Shown: positions 42,921-51,641, numbered from the stretch's first letter. The stretch is DNA of 64,000 bases from Bog-756 sp963713625 (GCA_963713625.1 CAVQMN010000001.1:310001-374000); one strand, 5' to 3'. The notes: generated by a model from the sequence alone, not told the origin. Translations and numbers: made by a program.

Positions 42921-43471
42921 CCCCGACCCGTACGCTGTCGGACCAGCTGGTCGCCGGTCTTCCCGGTACCGTGGCGTCCGGTGCGGGCCGTCCGGTCGGG
43001 GACGGGTCCTCGTCGCTCCGTGTCGGTATCGACCTGGTGTCGGTGTCCGACGTGGTCGACTCCGTCGGGACGTTCGGCGACCGGTATGTGCGCCGGATCT
43101 TCACGGCGCACGAGATCGACTACTGCCGGAAGGCCGCCCCGACGCCCGGGTCCCAGGGCTCTTACTCCTACCAGTCCCTCGCCGCGCGCTTCGCGGCCAA
43201 GGAGGCGGTGGTGAAGGTACTGAGGCCGGTCGGTCCCCGTCCCCCGTGGCGCGACATCGAGGTGCACAGCACCGGGGGCGGGTGGACCGAGATCCGCCTG
43301 TCGGGACGGGCCGCGGTGTTGGCCGCCGAAGCCGGCATCGAAGGTCTGGCCGTGAGTCTGACCCACGAGGAGTCGACGGCCGCGGCCGTCGTGCTCGGGG
43401 TGTGCCGGGACGGCGACCGACCGTCGGTGCCGTCCATGACCGTTCGGCACGAGGGAAACCGTTGGCAATAG
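42917..43471 (+). CDS. AcpS-type 4'-phosphopantetheinyl transferase
   Basis: A 184-residue transferase that loads phosphopantetheine from CoA onto an acyl carrier protein. GIDLVSVSDV (Asp39 for Mg2+), RRIFTAHEIDYC and ARFAAKEAVVKVL (Glu96) are the AcpS motifs. An N-terminal extension of about 35 residues makes it longer than usual AcpS (about 120). The ATG overlaps the GT4 stop, and a carrier protein follows 16 bp later, so its target is probably that protein rather than the fatty-acid ACP. Confidence 0.88.
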   Translation: MTPTRTLSDQLVAGLPGTVASGAGRPVGDGSSSLRVGIDLVSVSDVVDSVGTFGDRYVRRIFTAHEIDYCRKAAPTPGSQGSYSYQSLAARFAAKEAVVKVLRPVGPRPPWRDIEVHSTGGGWTEIRLSGRAAVLAAEAGIEGLAVSLTHEESTAAAVVLGVCRDGDRPSVPSMTVRHEGNRWQ

Positions 43472-43487
43472 GGAAAGAGGAGAAGGA

Positions 43488-43733
43488 GTGACCATGGAGG
43501 AAACCATCCGACTCGTCCTGGCCGAGCACGGCCGCCTGGCGACGGACCCGAACTCGATCGACGAGAACGCCGATCTCTTCGACGCGGGCATGACCTCGCA
43601 CGCCAGCGTCAACGTCATGCTGGCCCTGGAGGACGTCTTCGACTTCGAGTTCCCCGAGAGCATGTTGAAGAAGTCGACGTTCGAATCGATCGCGGCCATC
43701 AGGGCCGGCGTCCTCGAAGTCACGGGGGCCTGA
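43488..43733 (+). CDS. Dedicated acyl carrier protein
   Basis: An 81-residue four-helix carrier protein. Ser37, in LFDAGMTSHASVNVMLALED, would carry the phosphopantetheine arm. The usual D-S-L is replaced by T-S-H, a form I associate with stand-alone carriers found with EPS or acyl-ligase genes rather than with fatty-acid AcpP. The ATG has a good AAGGAG ribosome site. It directly follows its likely AcpS. A role in acylating the polysaccharide or a lipid is an inference. Confidence 0.85.
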   Translation: MTMEETIRLVLAEHGRLATDPNSIDENADLFDAGMTSHASVNVMLALEDVFDFEFPESMLKKSTFESIAAIRAGVLEVTGA

Positions 43734-44188
43734 GCGGTCCGGTCGGGCCCGGTCGGCCCTGATCGGCGCTGAGCTGCCGCGGGGTGTGGCCCGGAGGCCG
43801 GGACCCTCCAGCCGGCCAGATCAGCCTTCAGGCCGGCTCTCGACGAGCCGATACTGGGGTATGGATCCTGCCCGATTCGGACGTGGTCGTGACCCCCTGC
43901 GGCCCCGCCGGCGTGCCTGGCTGACAGCCTGGTGGCCCATGGTGGGGACGCCCCGTCGGGGCGGTCTCGACCATCCCGGTCCGGAAGGCGTTTGGGGGTA
44001 CGATTCCCAACCGATGGTCATGAGCCCTCGACAGCGGCGTGATGGCGCCGGACCGGCGCTGAATCGCAGCTCCCCGAGGCGGGGGAATGCCTATTGTGCG
44101 GGTCGTCGGGGCGGCATTACCATGGTTGGTCTTGGCGGATGTAGTTGCAGTGACTGATCTCTCTGACGCGAGTGATGAGGGTCGGTGG
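43734..44188 (+). other. Long gene-free leader before the sugar transferase
   Basis: No gene is convincing in this 455-bp stretch. It contains several inverted repeats: a perfect 8-bp stem at 43810-43838, GGCGCCGG/CCGGCGCT near 44044-44060, TCCCC-GAGGC-GGGGA at 44071-44086, and AATGCC/GGCATT at 44086-44118. It could be a structured regulatory leader; it matches no riboswitch I can recognise. Confidence 0.4.
43810..43838. terminator. Inverted repeat downstream of the acyl carrier protein gene
   Basis: AGCCGGCC and GGCCGGCT form a perfect 8-bp stem with a 13-base loop, 77 bp after the carrier protein stop. No T-run follows, so an intrinsic terminator is only possible; GC-rich actinobacteria often use such hairpins. 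Confidence 0.4.
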
Positions 44189-45718
44189 ATGACCGGCGCA
44201 GGAAAGGGCAGGCCTGCTGGGATGGCAATACTGGATGCAGAAGTGCAGCGCGTTCTGGAGGAGCCGGTTCCTCAGCCCGTCCCCTCACTGGGCGAACGAG
44301 GTGACGTCGCCGACCACACGGTCGGTCTCACCCGGGTTCGCCGGCACGGCCTCCGCCGCCTGCTCGTCGCCGATGTCGTGGGCCTGGCCATCGCCGCCAC
44401 CCTCGGTCCGCTGCTGGTATCGGCCGTCTCGGCCAATCCGGCCAGCACCGCCAGCCGCAGCGGGAAGATCTACCTCTTCGATCTGGCCGTGATCCCCATG
44501 TTCATCGCCGTGTTCGCCTTGTACGGTCTGTATCGGGGCGTCACCCGACGCATCTCGATGAGCGTCTTCTCCGACCTGCGCAACATCGTGCACGCCCTGA
44601 TGATCAGTGGGTTCATCTACGCCATCATCGCCTACGCCACCAGAAAGAACTCCGACCTCGCGGCCCTGAGTGTCGGGAAGGTGGCGGCCATGTGCCTGGT
44701 GGCCGTCATCGCCGTTCCCCTGTGCCGGGTGGTGGCCTTCGGGTTGTTCAAGGTGGGGACCATTCCGGTCATCGTGGTCGGTACCGGAAAGCTGGCCCAG
44801 ACCGTGGCCAGCCACCTCCGTGCCCACTCCAGTGTGCGCTTCGTCGGGTTCGTCGACGACAATCCCCTCGGGCGCAACGACGTGCTGGGCGAGCTCGAGG
44901 ACCTCCCCGAGCTCTGCCGTCAGTACGGGGTGGCCCGGGTGGTGGTGTGCTTCTCCCGCACCCACCCCGAACGCACCACGGAGATGCTGAAGGGGCTGGC
45001 GGGACAGGTGGGCGTGTCCATCGTTCCCCGCTACTACGAGCTGATGACCAGCCGTTCGCATGTGGAGGACCTGTCCGGACTGCCCATGCTGGACATCGCC
45101 CCGGCCTCGTTGAGCCTCGGGTCGCGGTTCCTCAAGCGGTCGTTCGACATCCTGACCTCGTCGGTCATCCTGCTGGTGGCGACCCCCTTCCTGGCCGCGG
45201 TGGCCGTGACCATCAAGGCCACCAGCGCCGGACCCGTCTTCTTCCGGCAGGTGCGCACCGGTCGCAACGAGCAGCCGTTCTCGATGATGAAGTTCCGGAC
45301 CATGTACCGGGACGCGGAGTCCCGGCGCCACGAGCTCGATCACCTCAACGAGGTGGACGGGCCGTTGTTCAAGGTCCAGAACGATCCCCGGGTCACTCGG
45401 GTCGGTCGCTTCCTCCGCCGCACCAGCCTCGATGAGTTCCCGCAGTTGATCAACGTGTGGAAGGGCGACATGTCACTGGTGGGACCGCGGCCGTTCGTGG
45501 TCTCCGAGGCCATGGAGATCGAGGGCTGGGCCCGCAAGCGATTCGAGGCCCGACCGGGTATGACCGGGTTGTGGCAGGTGTCGGGGCGCAACGAGCTGTC
45601 GCACCTCGAACTGTGCCGACTGGACTACCTGTATGTGGCCTCATGGTCCTTCTGGTGGGACATGCAGATCCTCTGGCAGACGCCGAGCACCATCTTCCGG
45701 GGTCGCGGCGCCTCCTGA
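44189..45718 (+). CDS. Polyprenyl-phosphate sugar-1-phosphate transferase (WbaP/CpsE type)
   Basis: About 509 residues; starts EPS repeat-unit synthesis by moving sugar-1-phosphate onto undecaprenyl phosphate. The N-terminal half has four or five helices, then a CoA/NAD-binding-like domain (PVIVVGTGKLAQTVASHL). The catalytic C-terminus is clear: LKRSFDILTSSVILLVATPF, MMKFRTMYRDAE, SLDEFPQLINVWKGDMSLVG, and RPGMTGLWQVSGRN. The ATG at 44189 has a GAGGG site; 44222 is an alternative. Most likely sugars are glucose or galactose; the exact sugar is not readable. Confidence 0.92.
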   Translation: MTGAGKGRPAGMAILDAEVQRVLEEPVPQPVPSLGERGDVADHTVGLTRVRRHGLRRLLVADVVGLAIAATLGPLLVSAVSANPASTASRSGKIYLFDLAVIPMFIAVFALYGLYRGVTRRISMSVFSDLRNIVHALMISGFIYAIIAYATRKNSDLAALSVGKVAAMCLVAVIAVPLCRVVAFGLFKVGTIPVIVVGTGKLAQTVASHLRAHSSVRFVGFVDDNPLGRNDVLGELEDLPELCRQYGVARVVVCFSRTHPERTTEMLKGLAGQVGVSIVPRYYELMTSRSHVEDLSGLPMLDIAPASLSLGSRFLKRSFDILTSSVILLVATPFLAAVAVTIKATSAGPVFFRQVRTGRNEQPFSMMKFRTMYRDAESRRHELDHLNEVDGPLFKVQNDPRVTRVGRFLRRTSLDEFPQLINVWKGDMSLVGPRPFVVSEAMEIEGWARKRFEARPGMTGLWQVSGRNELSHLELCRLDYLYVASWSFWWDMQILWQTPSTIFRGRGAS

Positions 45719-45763
45719 GCCTCACCGGCGGGACGTTCCTGCGGGTCGCCGGCGCGGCGCTCC

Positions 45764-46909
45764 CTAGAGGGCGGCGCGCTCTTCGGCCACCACGGCCAGC
45801 ATCCGCTCCTCGAACCGCTCCTTCGAGAACTGCCGGGCATGGGCGGTCAAGGTGTCTTTCGACCATGACACCGTGGACAGACGGTCGATGGCTTCGGCGA
45901 TGAGGCGGGGGAGGGGCTCGTCGAAGAACACCCCGGTGCTCCCGTCGACGGTGGTGTCGAGGAACCCGCCCCAGCGCAGCGCGGCGGTGGGCTTGCCGAA
46001 CGACGCCGCCTCCACCGGCGTCAGTCCGAAGTCCTCGTAGGAGGCGGCCACCAGTCCCGATGAGGATGCGTACAGCCATCGGAGGCTTGCGTCGGTGACC
46101 TCCCCGAGCACGGTCACGTTGGCCGGCGCCGACGCGGTGATCTGGTCGGCCTGGGGCCCGCTCCCCACCACCACCAGACGCTGCCCGGGGAGGAGCCCGA
46201 AGGCCGCGGTGACCGCCTCGACGTTCTTGTAGGGAAGCAGTCGGGACACGCACAGGAGGAAGCCCGGCTCGATACCGGCCACCGGCTCCTGGCCGGCCCG
46301 GGGATCGACGTCCACGGGCGGAGGGACCACCTCGGCATCGATCCCGTAGAGCTCGGACACCCGGAGCCGGACGGCGTTCGAGTTGACCAGGTACCGGTCG
46401 GCCGAGGCCGCGGCCCGACGGTCCCAGCGACGCAACGACGGGGCCATCATCGACAACATCGAGGCCGAGGCCCGCGACTGCCCGGCCAGATAGCGATCGG
46501 ACTGGTACAGCCAGCGGGCCGGAGTATGGCAGTACACGACCTTGCGCCCGCTGACCGTGGCCCCGTGGGCCCAGCCGCTCGAGGAGCAGACCGTCACCTC
46601 GGCCTGGATGTGCAGCCTCGAGAAGGCCGGGGCCAGCACGGGAAGGGCCAGACGGTGGTGGCTGCGGAAGGTGGCCACCCGGTCGAGGGGGAGGGTGCGG
46701 ACATCGAGTTCGGAGAACTCGGGAAAGGTCCCGTCGGGGTCGTAGAGCGAGGTGTGGACGGGTGACCCGGGGAAGGCTCCGGCCAGCGCCAGCACCACCC
46801 GCTCGGCCCCGCCGCGCTGGGTCAGGTAGTCGTGGACGAGCGCGACCTGGCCTGAGGCGATGCTCCCTCGGCCGGTGGCGGTCCTACCGAAGTCCTGTTG
46901 GGACGGCAC
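45764..46909 (-). CDS. GT4 glycosyltransferase (WbaZ-like)
   Basis: A 381-residue GT-B enzyme: VALVHDYLTQRGGAERVVLAL opens it, VVYCHTPARWLYQSDRYL is typical of WbaZ-like mannosyltransferases, ADRYLVNSNAVRLRV precedes the donor domain, and CVSRLLPYKNVEAVTAAF and YEDFGLTPVEAASFGKPTAAL form the donor site. It is convergent with the sugar transferase and divergent from the phosphatase gene (52 bp apart). Confidence 0.9.
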   Translation of the reverse strand: MPSQQDFGRTATGRGSIASGQVALVHDYLTQRGGAERVVLALAGAFPGSPVHTSLYDPDGTFPEFSELDVRTLPLDRVATFRSHHRLALPVLAPAFSRLHIQAEVTVCSSSGWAHGATVSGRKVVYCHTPARWLYQSDRYLAGQSRASASMLSMMAPSLRRWDRRAAASADRYLVNSNAVRLRVSELYGIDAEVVPPPVDVDPRAGQEPVAGIEPGFLLCVSRLLPYKNVEAVTAAFGLLPGQRLVVVGSGPQADQITASAPANVTVLGEVTDASLRWLYASSSGLVAASYEDFGLTPVEAASFGKPTAALRWGGFLDTTVDGSTGVFFDEPLPRLIAEAIDRLSTVSWSKDTLTAHARQFSKERFEERMLAVVAEERAAL

Positions 46910-46961
46910 CTGTCCCTCCTGTCGGGCTGGTCGACCTGCTGCTTACCACGCCGGGCCGCGG

Positions 46962-47594
46962 ATGGCGACCGGAGGCGGCGGGCCACCCGTCCGCCCCGGT
47001 GGGTACAATCCGCACGTCCAGTTCCTCTTCGTCTGCACAGCAAATATCTGTCGGTCACCGATGGCAGCCGCCCTCTTCGCCGCCCAGACCCGGGGCCTCA
47101 CCGATTCGGTGGAGGCGTCATCGGCAGGCCTGCTCTCCGAAGCGAGGTCGGCCCCGAGCGAGGTCCCCGGGGAGGTGCTCGAGGTGATGGCACCCTACGG
47201 GATCGATCTCCGTGATCATCGGAGCCGCCAGCTGACCGGGCCCTTGGTGGCTGGCGCCGATCTGATCATCGGCATGGGCCGGCGCCACGTGCAAGAGGCG
47301 GTCCTGCTCGATCCGTCGTGCTGGTCGAGGGCGTTCCTGCTGAAGGAGCTGGTCCGGCGGGGCAATGAGGTGGGGCCCCGGCTCCCGGGCCAGGGCATCC
47401 GCTCGTGGATCGAGGCGGTCCACGGCGACCGGACCCGGGCCTCGCTGGCCCACCGGTCGACCAGCGGCGAGGTGGCCGACCCCTACGGGGGGACCCTGGC
47501 CGAGTACCGGGCCACGGCCACCGAGCTCGGCCTCCTGGTCGCCCGGCTGACCCAGCTGCTGTGGGACTGGGGTCCCGAGGCCGACGGGAACTGA
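46962..47594 (+). CDS. Low-molecular-weight protein tyrosine phosphatase (Wzb-like)
   Basis: About 210 residues. The P-loop CTANICRS (C-x5-R-S) is at the start of the domain, and the general-acid Asp lies in VADPYGG near the end. Wzb-type phosphatases remove phosphate from the tyrosine cluster of the Wzz autokinase, here at 33846-35441, to control chain length. The ATG at 46962 gives a short extra N-terminus before QFLFVCTAN, because no start codon lies closer. Confidence 0.85.
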   Translation: MATGGGGPPVRPGGYNPHVQFLFVCTANICRSPMAAALFAAQTRGLTDSVEASSAGLLSEARSAPSEVPGEVLEVMAPYGIDLRDHRSRQLTGPLVAGADLIIGMGRRHVQEAVLLDPSCWSRAFLLKELVRRGNEVGPRLPGQGIRSWIEAVHGDRTRASLAHRSTSGEVADPYGGTLAEYRATATELGLLVARLTQLLWDWGPEADGN

Positions 47595-47666
47595 GGGGCC
47601 CGAGCCCCTTCCGGCCCGCCACGGCCGGTGCGTGCGCTGTCGTCGGGGAAGTGCGATCATGGGGCG

Positions 47667-48038
47667 GTGGCCGACGGCGTGCAGATTCGAGAGCTGCCCG
47701 ACGGCGGAAAAGAATTCATCCTCGACGACCCGACGCTGAGCTACATCCGCATCGACGAGCAGTCGAGGCTCCAGTTCGGCACCACCGAGGTGGTCATCGG
47801 GATCCCGTTCACCCTGGAGCTCAACGGCAGCGTGCACCACCTCAACCCGCAGCGCACCGATGCCCTCGGCCCGCTGGTGGCGCTGTACCCGTCGACGATG
47901 CGGTGGCTGTGGACCTCGGCCGACGGTGAACTCACCGCCGAGTTCGAGAGCGGGGCCAAGGTGAAGGTCGCCCCCGACGCCATGAGCAAGGCATGGTCGG
48001 TGGGGAACGTCTACTGCATGCCCGGCGCTCCGGTCTGA
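47667..48038 (+). CDS. Hypothetical small protein
   Basis: About 123 residues, predicted soluble and beta-rich (VVIGIPFTLELNGSVHHLNP, AEFESGAKVKVAP, then KAWSVGNVYCMPG). The pattern recalls DUF6188-like proteins, but I am not certain. The GTG start at 47667 is chosen because the upstream part has low complexity. It is 72 bp after the phosphatase gene. Confidence 0.55.
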   Translation: MADGVQIRELPDGGKEFILDDPTLSYIRIDEQSRLQFGTTEVVIGIPFTLELNGSVHHLNPQRTDALGPLVALYPSTMRWLWTSADGELTAEFESGAKVKVAPDAMSKAWSVGNVYCMPGAPV

Positions 48039-48088
48039 ACCACCGGCCCCCGGCCGCGGCTTCCCGCCAACCGGCCCGGTCGCCGCCA

Positions 48089-48114
48089 TCAAGGTCGACG
48101 GTCAAGGTCGACGG
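48089..48114. repeat. Perfect 13-bp tandem duplication
   Basis: TCAAGGTCGACGG occurs twice in direct succession, followed by more GTCGACG-like sequence, between the convergent hypothetical and epimerase genes. No function is evident. Confidence 0.8.
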
Positions 48115-48146
48115 TCGTCGTCGGCGGCTCGACGTCGACGGTCGCC

Positions 48147-49070
48147 TCAACCGTCGAGCAGCTCGGGGTGGCGGGCCGCCACCATGCGGCGCATGCCGTC
48201 CTGCCACGCCACCGTGGTGGTCCCGACCAACTCGTGCATCCGGGTGAGGTCGATCTGGACACTGTCGATGGTGTCCCGGGTGGGGGAGAAGCGGACCGGG
48301 GTCCCGGTCAGCTCGGACAGGAAGCCGCACCACTCCTCGATGCTCACCGCCTGGTCGCCACCCCAGTTGACGGTGACCGCCGGTGTGGTGGCCGCGGCCA
48401 GCAGCCCGGGGACCATGGCGATGATGTCGTCCTGATGCAGCGGGTGGTAGACGCTGGGCGCGTCGATGTGCACGGGGATGTCGACCTTGTTCAGCATCAT
48501 CTCGAGGTGGATGGCCGGCCACCCACCCCGGTCGCCGTAGGGCACGGACAGCCGGGCGATGGTGGTCGGGAGGTCGAACCGCTCCGCCGCCCACCGGGCC
48601 GTGGCCTCGGCCGCGATCTTGGAGATGCTGTACGTGCGCAGGAACGGCCAGACGCCGTGGTTGTCGCCGAGCTCGTCCTCCTCGGCAAACACATGGTGGC
48701 CGAGCGGTTTGTACACGCCGGTGGTCGAGCAGTGGACGAAACCGGCCGCGTGCTGGTGGTGCTCCATCAACCAGGCCAGGCCACCGCTGTTGGCCTGGAG
48801 ATCACGGTTCCAGTCGTTGGTCTTGGAGACGGCGAAATTGATGACGTAGTCGGCGTCGGCGGGCAGGCCGCCCACGTCGCCCGACAGGAGGTCGATGGCC
48901 ACGCACTCCACCCCCGCCGCCTCGAGCCGCTGACGGGCGGCCTCGTCCTTGAACCGGGCCGCGCCCACCACCCGGTTCTCCCGGGCCAGGGCGACGGCCA
49001 CCGGCTCGGCCACCTGACCGGTGACGCCGGTGACGACGATGGACTTGTCCCGAAGGGGTTCCGATGGCAT
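48147..49070 (-). CDS. NAD-dependent epimerase/dehydratase
   Basis: A 307-residue extended-SDR protein. The nucleotide site is GVTGQVAEPVA near the start, then FVHCSTTGVY (catalytic Ser/Thr) and the catalytic Y-x3-K in TYSISKIAAEA. It would act on a nucleotide-sugar or a related substrate, possibly supplying the EPS locus it borders. The GxxGxxA form is a variant of the classic GxxGxxG. Confidence 0.85.
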   Translation of the reverse strand: MPSEPLRDKSIVVTGVTGQVAEPVAVALARENRVVGAARFKDEAARQRLEAAGVECVAIDLLSGDVGGLPADADYVINFAVSKTNDWNRDLQANSGGLAWLMEHHQHAAGFVHCSTTGVYKPLGHHVFAEEDELGDNHGVWPFLRTYSISKIAAEATARWAAERFDLPTTIARLSVPYGDRGGWPAIHLEMMLNKVDIPVHIDAPSVYHPLHQDDIIAMVPGLLAAATTPAVTVNWGGDQAVSIEEWCGFLSELTGTPVRFSPTRDTIDSVQIDLTRMHELVGTTTVAWQDGMRRMVAARHPELLDG

Positions 49071-49372
49071 GAGGGCTCCTTGGCCTGGGGGCGGACCCTG
49101 AAGGGTGCCCGAGCGGGGCGGGCGGGTGGTGCCGGCCGATCCTACCGCCCGGCCGGAGGGGCCGATCGAGGCCGGGGGCGGGTGGGACCGGACCCTGGAT
49201 GCCGCCCATTACCACGGAAAGTCGGCCCCGGATGTGGACATCGCAGGCTCCGGTGGGCCATACTGTCTGTTCCGCCAGTTTTCGCCGGTAGGCCGCATTT
49301 GACCAGGTCACCGGAGCGTATGCCGTGCGGTTCGACCAGTGATCCCAACAGTAATTAGGAAGTGACGTTCCC
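49071..49372 (+). promoter_or_regulatory. Upstream region of whiB
   Basis: 302 bp without a gene. A TTGACC lies near 49308 and an AT-rich TAATTA just 20 bp before the whiB start, so the promoter is probably close to the gene. A definite -10/-35 pair cannot be fixed. Confidence 0.35.
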
Positions 49373-49603
49373 ATGAGTGCCACCTGGCGCAAGCACGCAG
49401 CCTGCCGGGGCATCGATCCAGATGTGTTCTACCCGGTCTCCGACGAGGAGGCAGGCGAGGCCAAGTCGATCTGCGACCAGTGCGCAGTGCGAGAGTCCTG
49501 CCTCGAGCACGCGCTGGCCAATCGAGAGCGTGAAGGGGTCTGGGGCGGCACCACCGAGCGTGAGCGGCGGCGGATCCACCGGCAGCGTCGCAAGTCGGCC
49601 TGA
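49373..49603 (+). CDS. WhiB-family iron-sulphur transcription factor
   Basis: A 76-residue WhiB-like regulator. Four Cys (C11, C34, C37, C43) in the pattern C-x22-C-x2-C-x5-C would hold a [4Fe-4S] cluster. The G-[VI]-W-G-G turn is present as GVWGGTTERERRR, followed by a basic tail for DNA contact. The AGGAAG ribosome site is good. WhiB proteins occur only in actinobacteria and phages. It begins a plus-strand run of four genes. Confidence 0.95.
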   Translation: MSATWRKHAACRGIDPDVFYPVSDEEAGEAKSICDQCAVRESCLEHALANREREGVWGGTTERERRRIHRQRRKSA

Positions 49604-49652
49604 TCCGGCCACGGACGACATCGGCCAGGGGGACCGGGCGGAGGCCGCTCGG

Positions 49653-50234
49653 TTGACCGCCGCCGGGACGGTGTCGCTCCTCCGTGACGCGCTGCAGGGG
49701 CATGCCCCGGGCGACGACCGCGAGGAGTTGTCCAAGGCCATCATGCTGGCCGAGTTGGACCGGCTCGAGCGACCCTTCGACCGGGATGCCGATCCGACCC
49801 ACTTCACCGCATCGGCCATCGTCACCGGTGATCGCGGGGTCGTCCTGCACCGGCATCGCCGTCTGCATCGCTGGTTGCAGCCCGGCGGCCATGTCGACCT
49901 CGGTGAACTGCCCGCCGACGCGGCCATCCGCGAGTGCGTCGAGGAGACCGGGTTGGCGGTGGTCCATCCGCCGTCGGGCCCGGCGCTGATCCACCTGGAC
50001 GTGCACCGGTCCGCCCAGGACCACATCCATCTGGACCTCCGCTACCTGGTGTGGGCGCCCCACGACGACCCCGCCCCCGCCCCCGGAGAGAGCCAGGACG
50101 TGGCATGGTTCAGCTGGGAGCGCGCCACCGACCTGGCCGACGACGCCTTGGTGGGAGCGCTCCGGTCGGCGAGCCGGCTGCTGACGGATCCCCGTAGTCT
50201 GCGGGCGGTCCGGGAAGAGGGAGAGGAGACCTGA
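49653..50234 (+). CDS. Nudix hydrolase
   Basis: A 193-residue Nudix hydrolase. The Nudix box reads GGHVDLGELPADAAIRECVE followed by ETGL, matching G-x5-E-x7-R-E-x-x-E-E-x-G, which binds Mg2+ and cleaves nucleoside diphosphate-X. I start it at the TTG at 49653 because a perfect GGAGG lies 8 bases before; no ATG or GTG lies close upstream. The stop shares bases with the next gene's ATG. The substrate is unknown. Confidence 0.85.
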   Translation: MTAAGTVSLLRDALQGHAPGDDREELSKAIMLAELDRLERPFDRDADPTHFTASAIVTGDRGVVLHRHRRLHRWLQPGGHVDLGELPADAAIRECVEETGLAVVHPPSGPALIHLDVHRSAQDHIHLDLRYLVWAPHDDPAPAPGESQDVAWFSWERATDLADDALVGALRSASRLLTDPRSLRAVREEGEET

Positions 50235-50950
50235 TGGCCGAGCCGTTCGACACCCTGATGGTGGTCCAGGCCCACGACATCGCCATCGATCAGCTGCGCC
50301 ACCGGATCGCGACATTGCCGGAGCGTGCCGAGCTGGCCGACGTGAGGAGACGGCAGGCCGAGGTGGGTGCCGCCCTGTCCGAGGTGGCGGAACAGGTGGA
50401 CGACCTGGCCGGCCGCCAGCGCGCCCTCGAGGACCAGATCGCGGCCACCGCCGGTCGTCGGCACGAGATCGAGTCGAGGATGCAGACGGGAGAGGTCTCC
50501 GCCTCGCGCGACCTGCAGGCCATGGACAGAGAGGTGCACCAGCTGGCCACCCGGCAGGAACAGTTCGAGGAGGAAGAGATCGCCCTGCTGGAGGAGGAGG
50601 AGCCGCTGGACGGGGTGTTGGCTGCCCGCCGGGCCGAATCGGAGGCGCTGGTGGCCGAGGCCTCCCGGCTCGGGGCCGCCATCGTCGAGGCCGAGCAGTC
50701 GATCAACGAGGCCATGGTCATCGAGGAGGCGGCCCGGGCCGAGCACGCCGAGGGCCTCCCCGTGGACCTGGCCCAACGGTATGAGGTCCTGCGCTCCCAC
50801 TTGGGAGGGGTGGGTGCCGCCAGATTGGTGGGCGACCGGTGCGATGGCTGCCATCTCACCCTGTCCTCCGTCGAGATCGAGCGCATCCGCCGCCTGCCGC
50901 CCGACGAGTTCGCCACCTGCGCCCAGTGCGATCGCATCCTGGTCCATTGA
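50234..50950 (+). CDS. Coiled-coil protein with C4-type zinc ribbon
   Basis: A 238-residue protein. Residues 20-175 form a long coiled coil (heptads rich in Glu, Ala, Arg and Leu), and the C-terminus carries a zinc ribbon, CDGCHLTLSS...CAQCDRILVH (two CxxC). This matches the zf-RING_7/YbgI-neighbour family of CT398-like proteins, of uncertain role and possibly in RNA or flagellar assembly. The ATG overlaps the Nudix stop. Confidence 0.85.
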   Translation: MAEPFDTLMVVQAHDIAIDQLRHRIATLPERAELADVRRRQAEVGAALSEVAEQVDDLAGRQRALEDQIAATAGRRHEIESRMQTGEVSASRDLQAMDREVHQLATRQEQFEEEEIALLEEEEPLDGVLAARRAESEALVAEASRLGAAIVEAEQSINEAMVIEEAARAEHAEGLPVDLAQRYEVLRSHLGGVGAARLVGDRCDGCHLTLSSVEIERIRRLPPDEFATCAQCDRILVH

Positions 50951-51011
50951 ACCGGCGGCGTCCCGCCTCCGCCCCCGCTTCGGCCCCCCCTCCCGGCGGG
51001 CGGGCGTGTCG

Positions 51012-51608
51012 ATGCTGATCCTGGTCCGTCATGGTGAGTCGACCGGCAACGCCGACGGTCTGCTCCTCGGCCGGATCGACGCTCCGCTGACCGAACGGGG
51101 ACAGGCCCAGGCGCGGGCCCTGGCTCCCTGGGTGGCCGGTGCCACCCGGGTGATCTCCAGCCCGCTGGGACGGGCCCGGGCCACCGCCGAGGCACTGGGT
51201 ACCGGCCTACCGGTCGAGATCGACGACCGGTGGATCGAGGTCGACTACGGCGAGTTCGACGGGACGCCGCTCGGGTCGGTCCCCTCCGAGGTGTGGACGC
51301 ACTGGCGTTCGGATCCGGATTTCCGGCCCCCGGGTGGTGAGACGCTGACCGAGGCGGGTACCCGGGTCCGTTCCGCGTGCTCCGAGCTCTTCGCCACCGA
51401 GGGCGAAGGGGCACGCGCCCGGGGAGCCGTCGTGGTGGTCAGCCATGTCTCGCCGATCAAGGCGGCAACGTGTTGGGCGCTGGGCCTTGGTGATCAGGCC
51501 GCCTGGCGGCTCTACCTGGCCACGGGTTCGGTGACCCGGATCGGCTGGGGTGTCGACGGTCCGGTGCTCAACCGGTTCAACGGGACACCGGGACCGGATC
51601 CGGGCTGA
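51012..51608 (+). CDS. Histidine phosphatase (phosphoglycerate mutase-like)
   Basis: A 198-residue phosphatase. The N-terminal LVRHGES gives the catalytic His, SSPLGRARATAEAL the Arg, and VVVVSHVSPIKA the second His. It is typical of broad-specificity phosphatases in actinobacteria (cobC/GpmB-like). The ATG at 51012 or GTG at 51006 is the start. It is the fourth gene after whiB. Confidence 0.88.
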   Translation: MLILVRHGESTGNADGLLLGRIDAPLTERGQAQARALAPWVAGATRVISSPLGRARATAEALGTGLPVEIDDRWIEVDYGEFDGTPLGSVPSEVWTHWRSDPDFRPPGGETLTEAGTRVRSACSELFATEGEGARARGAVVVVSHVSPIKAATCWALGLGDQAAWRLYLATGSVTRIGWGVDGPVLNRFNGTPGPDPG

Positions 51609-51641
51609 AGGCCGACGGGCGGGTGGGCCGGTCCCGGCCGG

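Noticed and set aside
43985..44020. tRNA-like T-arm (stem TTGGG/CCCAA)
   Set aside because: The loop lacks TTC and no acceptor or anticodon arms could be built.
43985..44188. Cyclic di-GMP riboswitch before the sugar transferase
   Set aside because: The conserved GCAAA-containing core could not be found.
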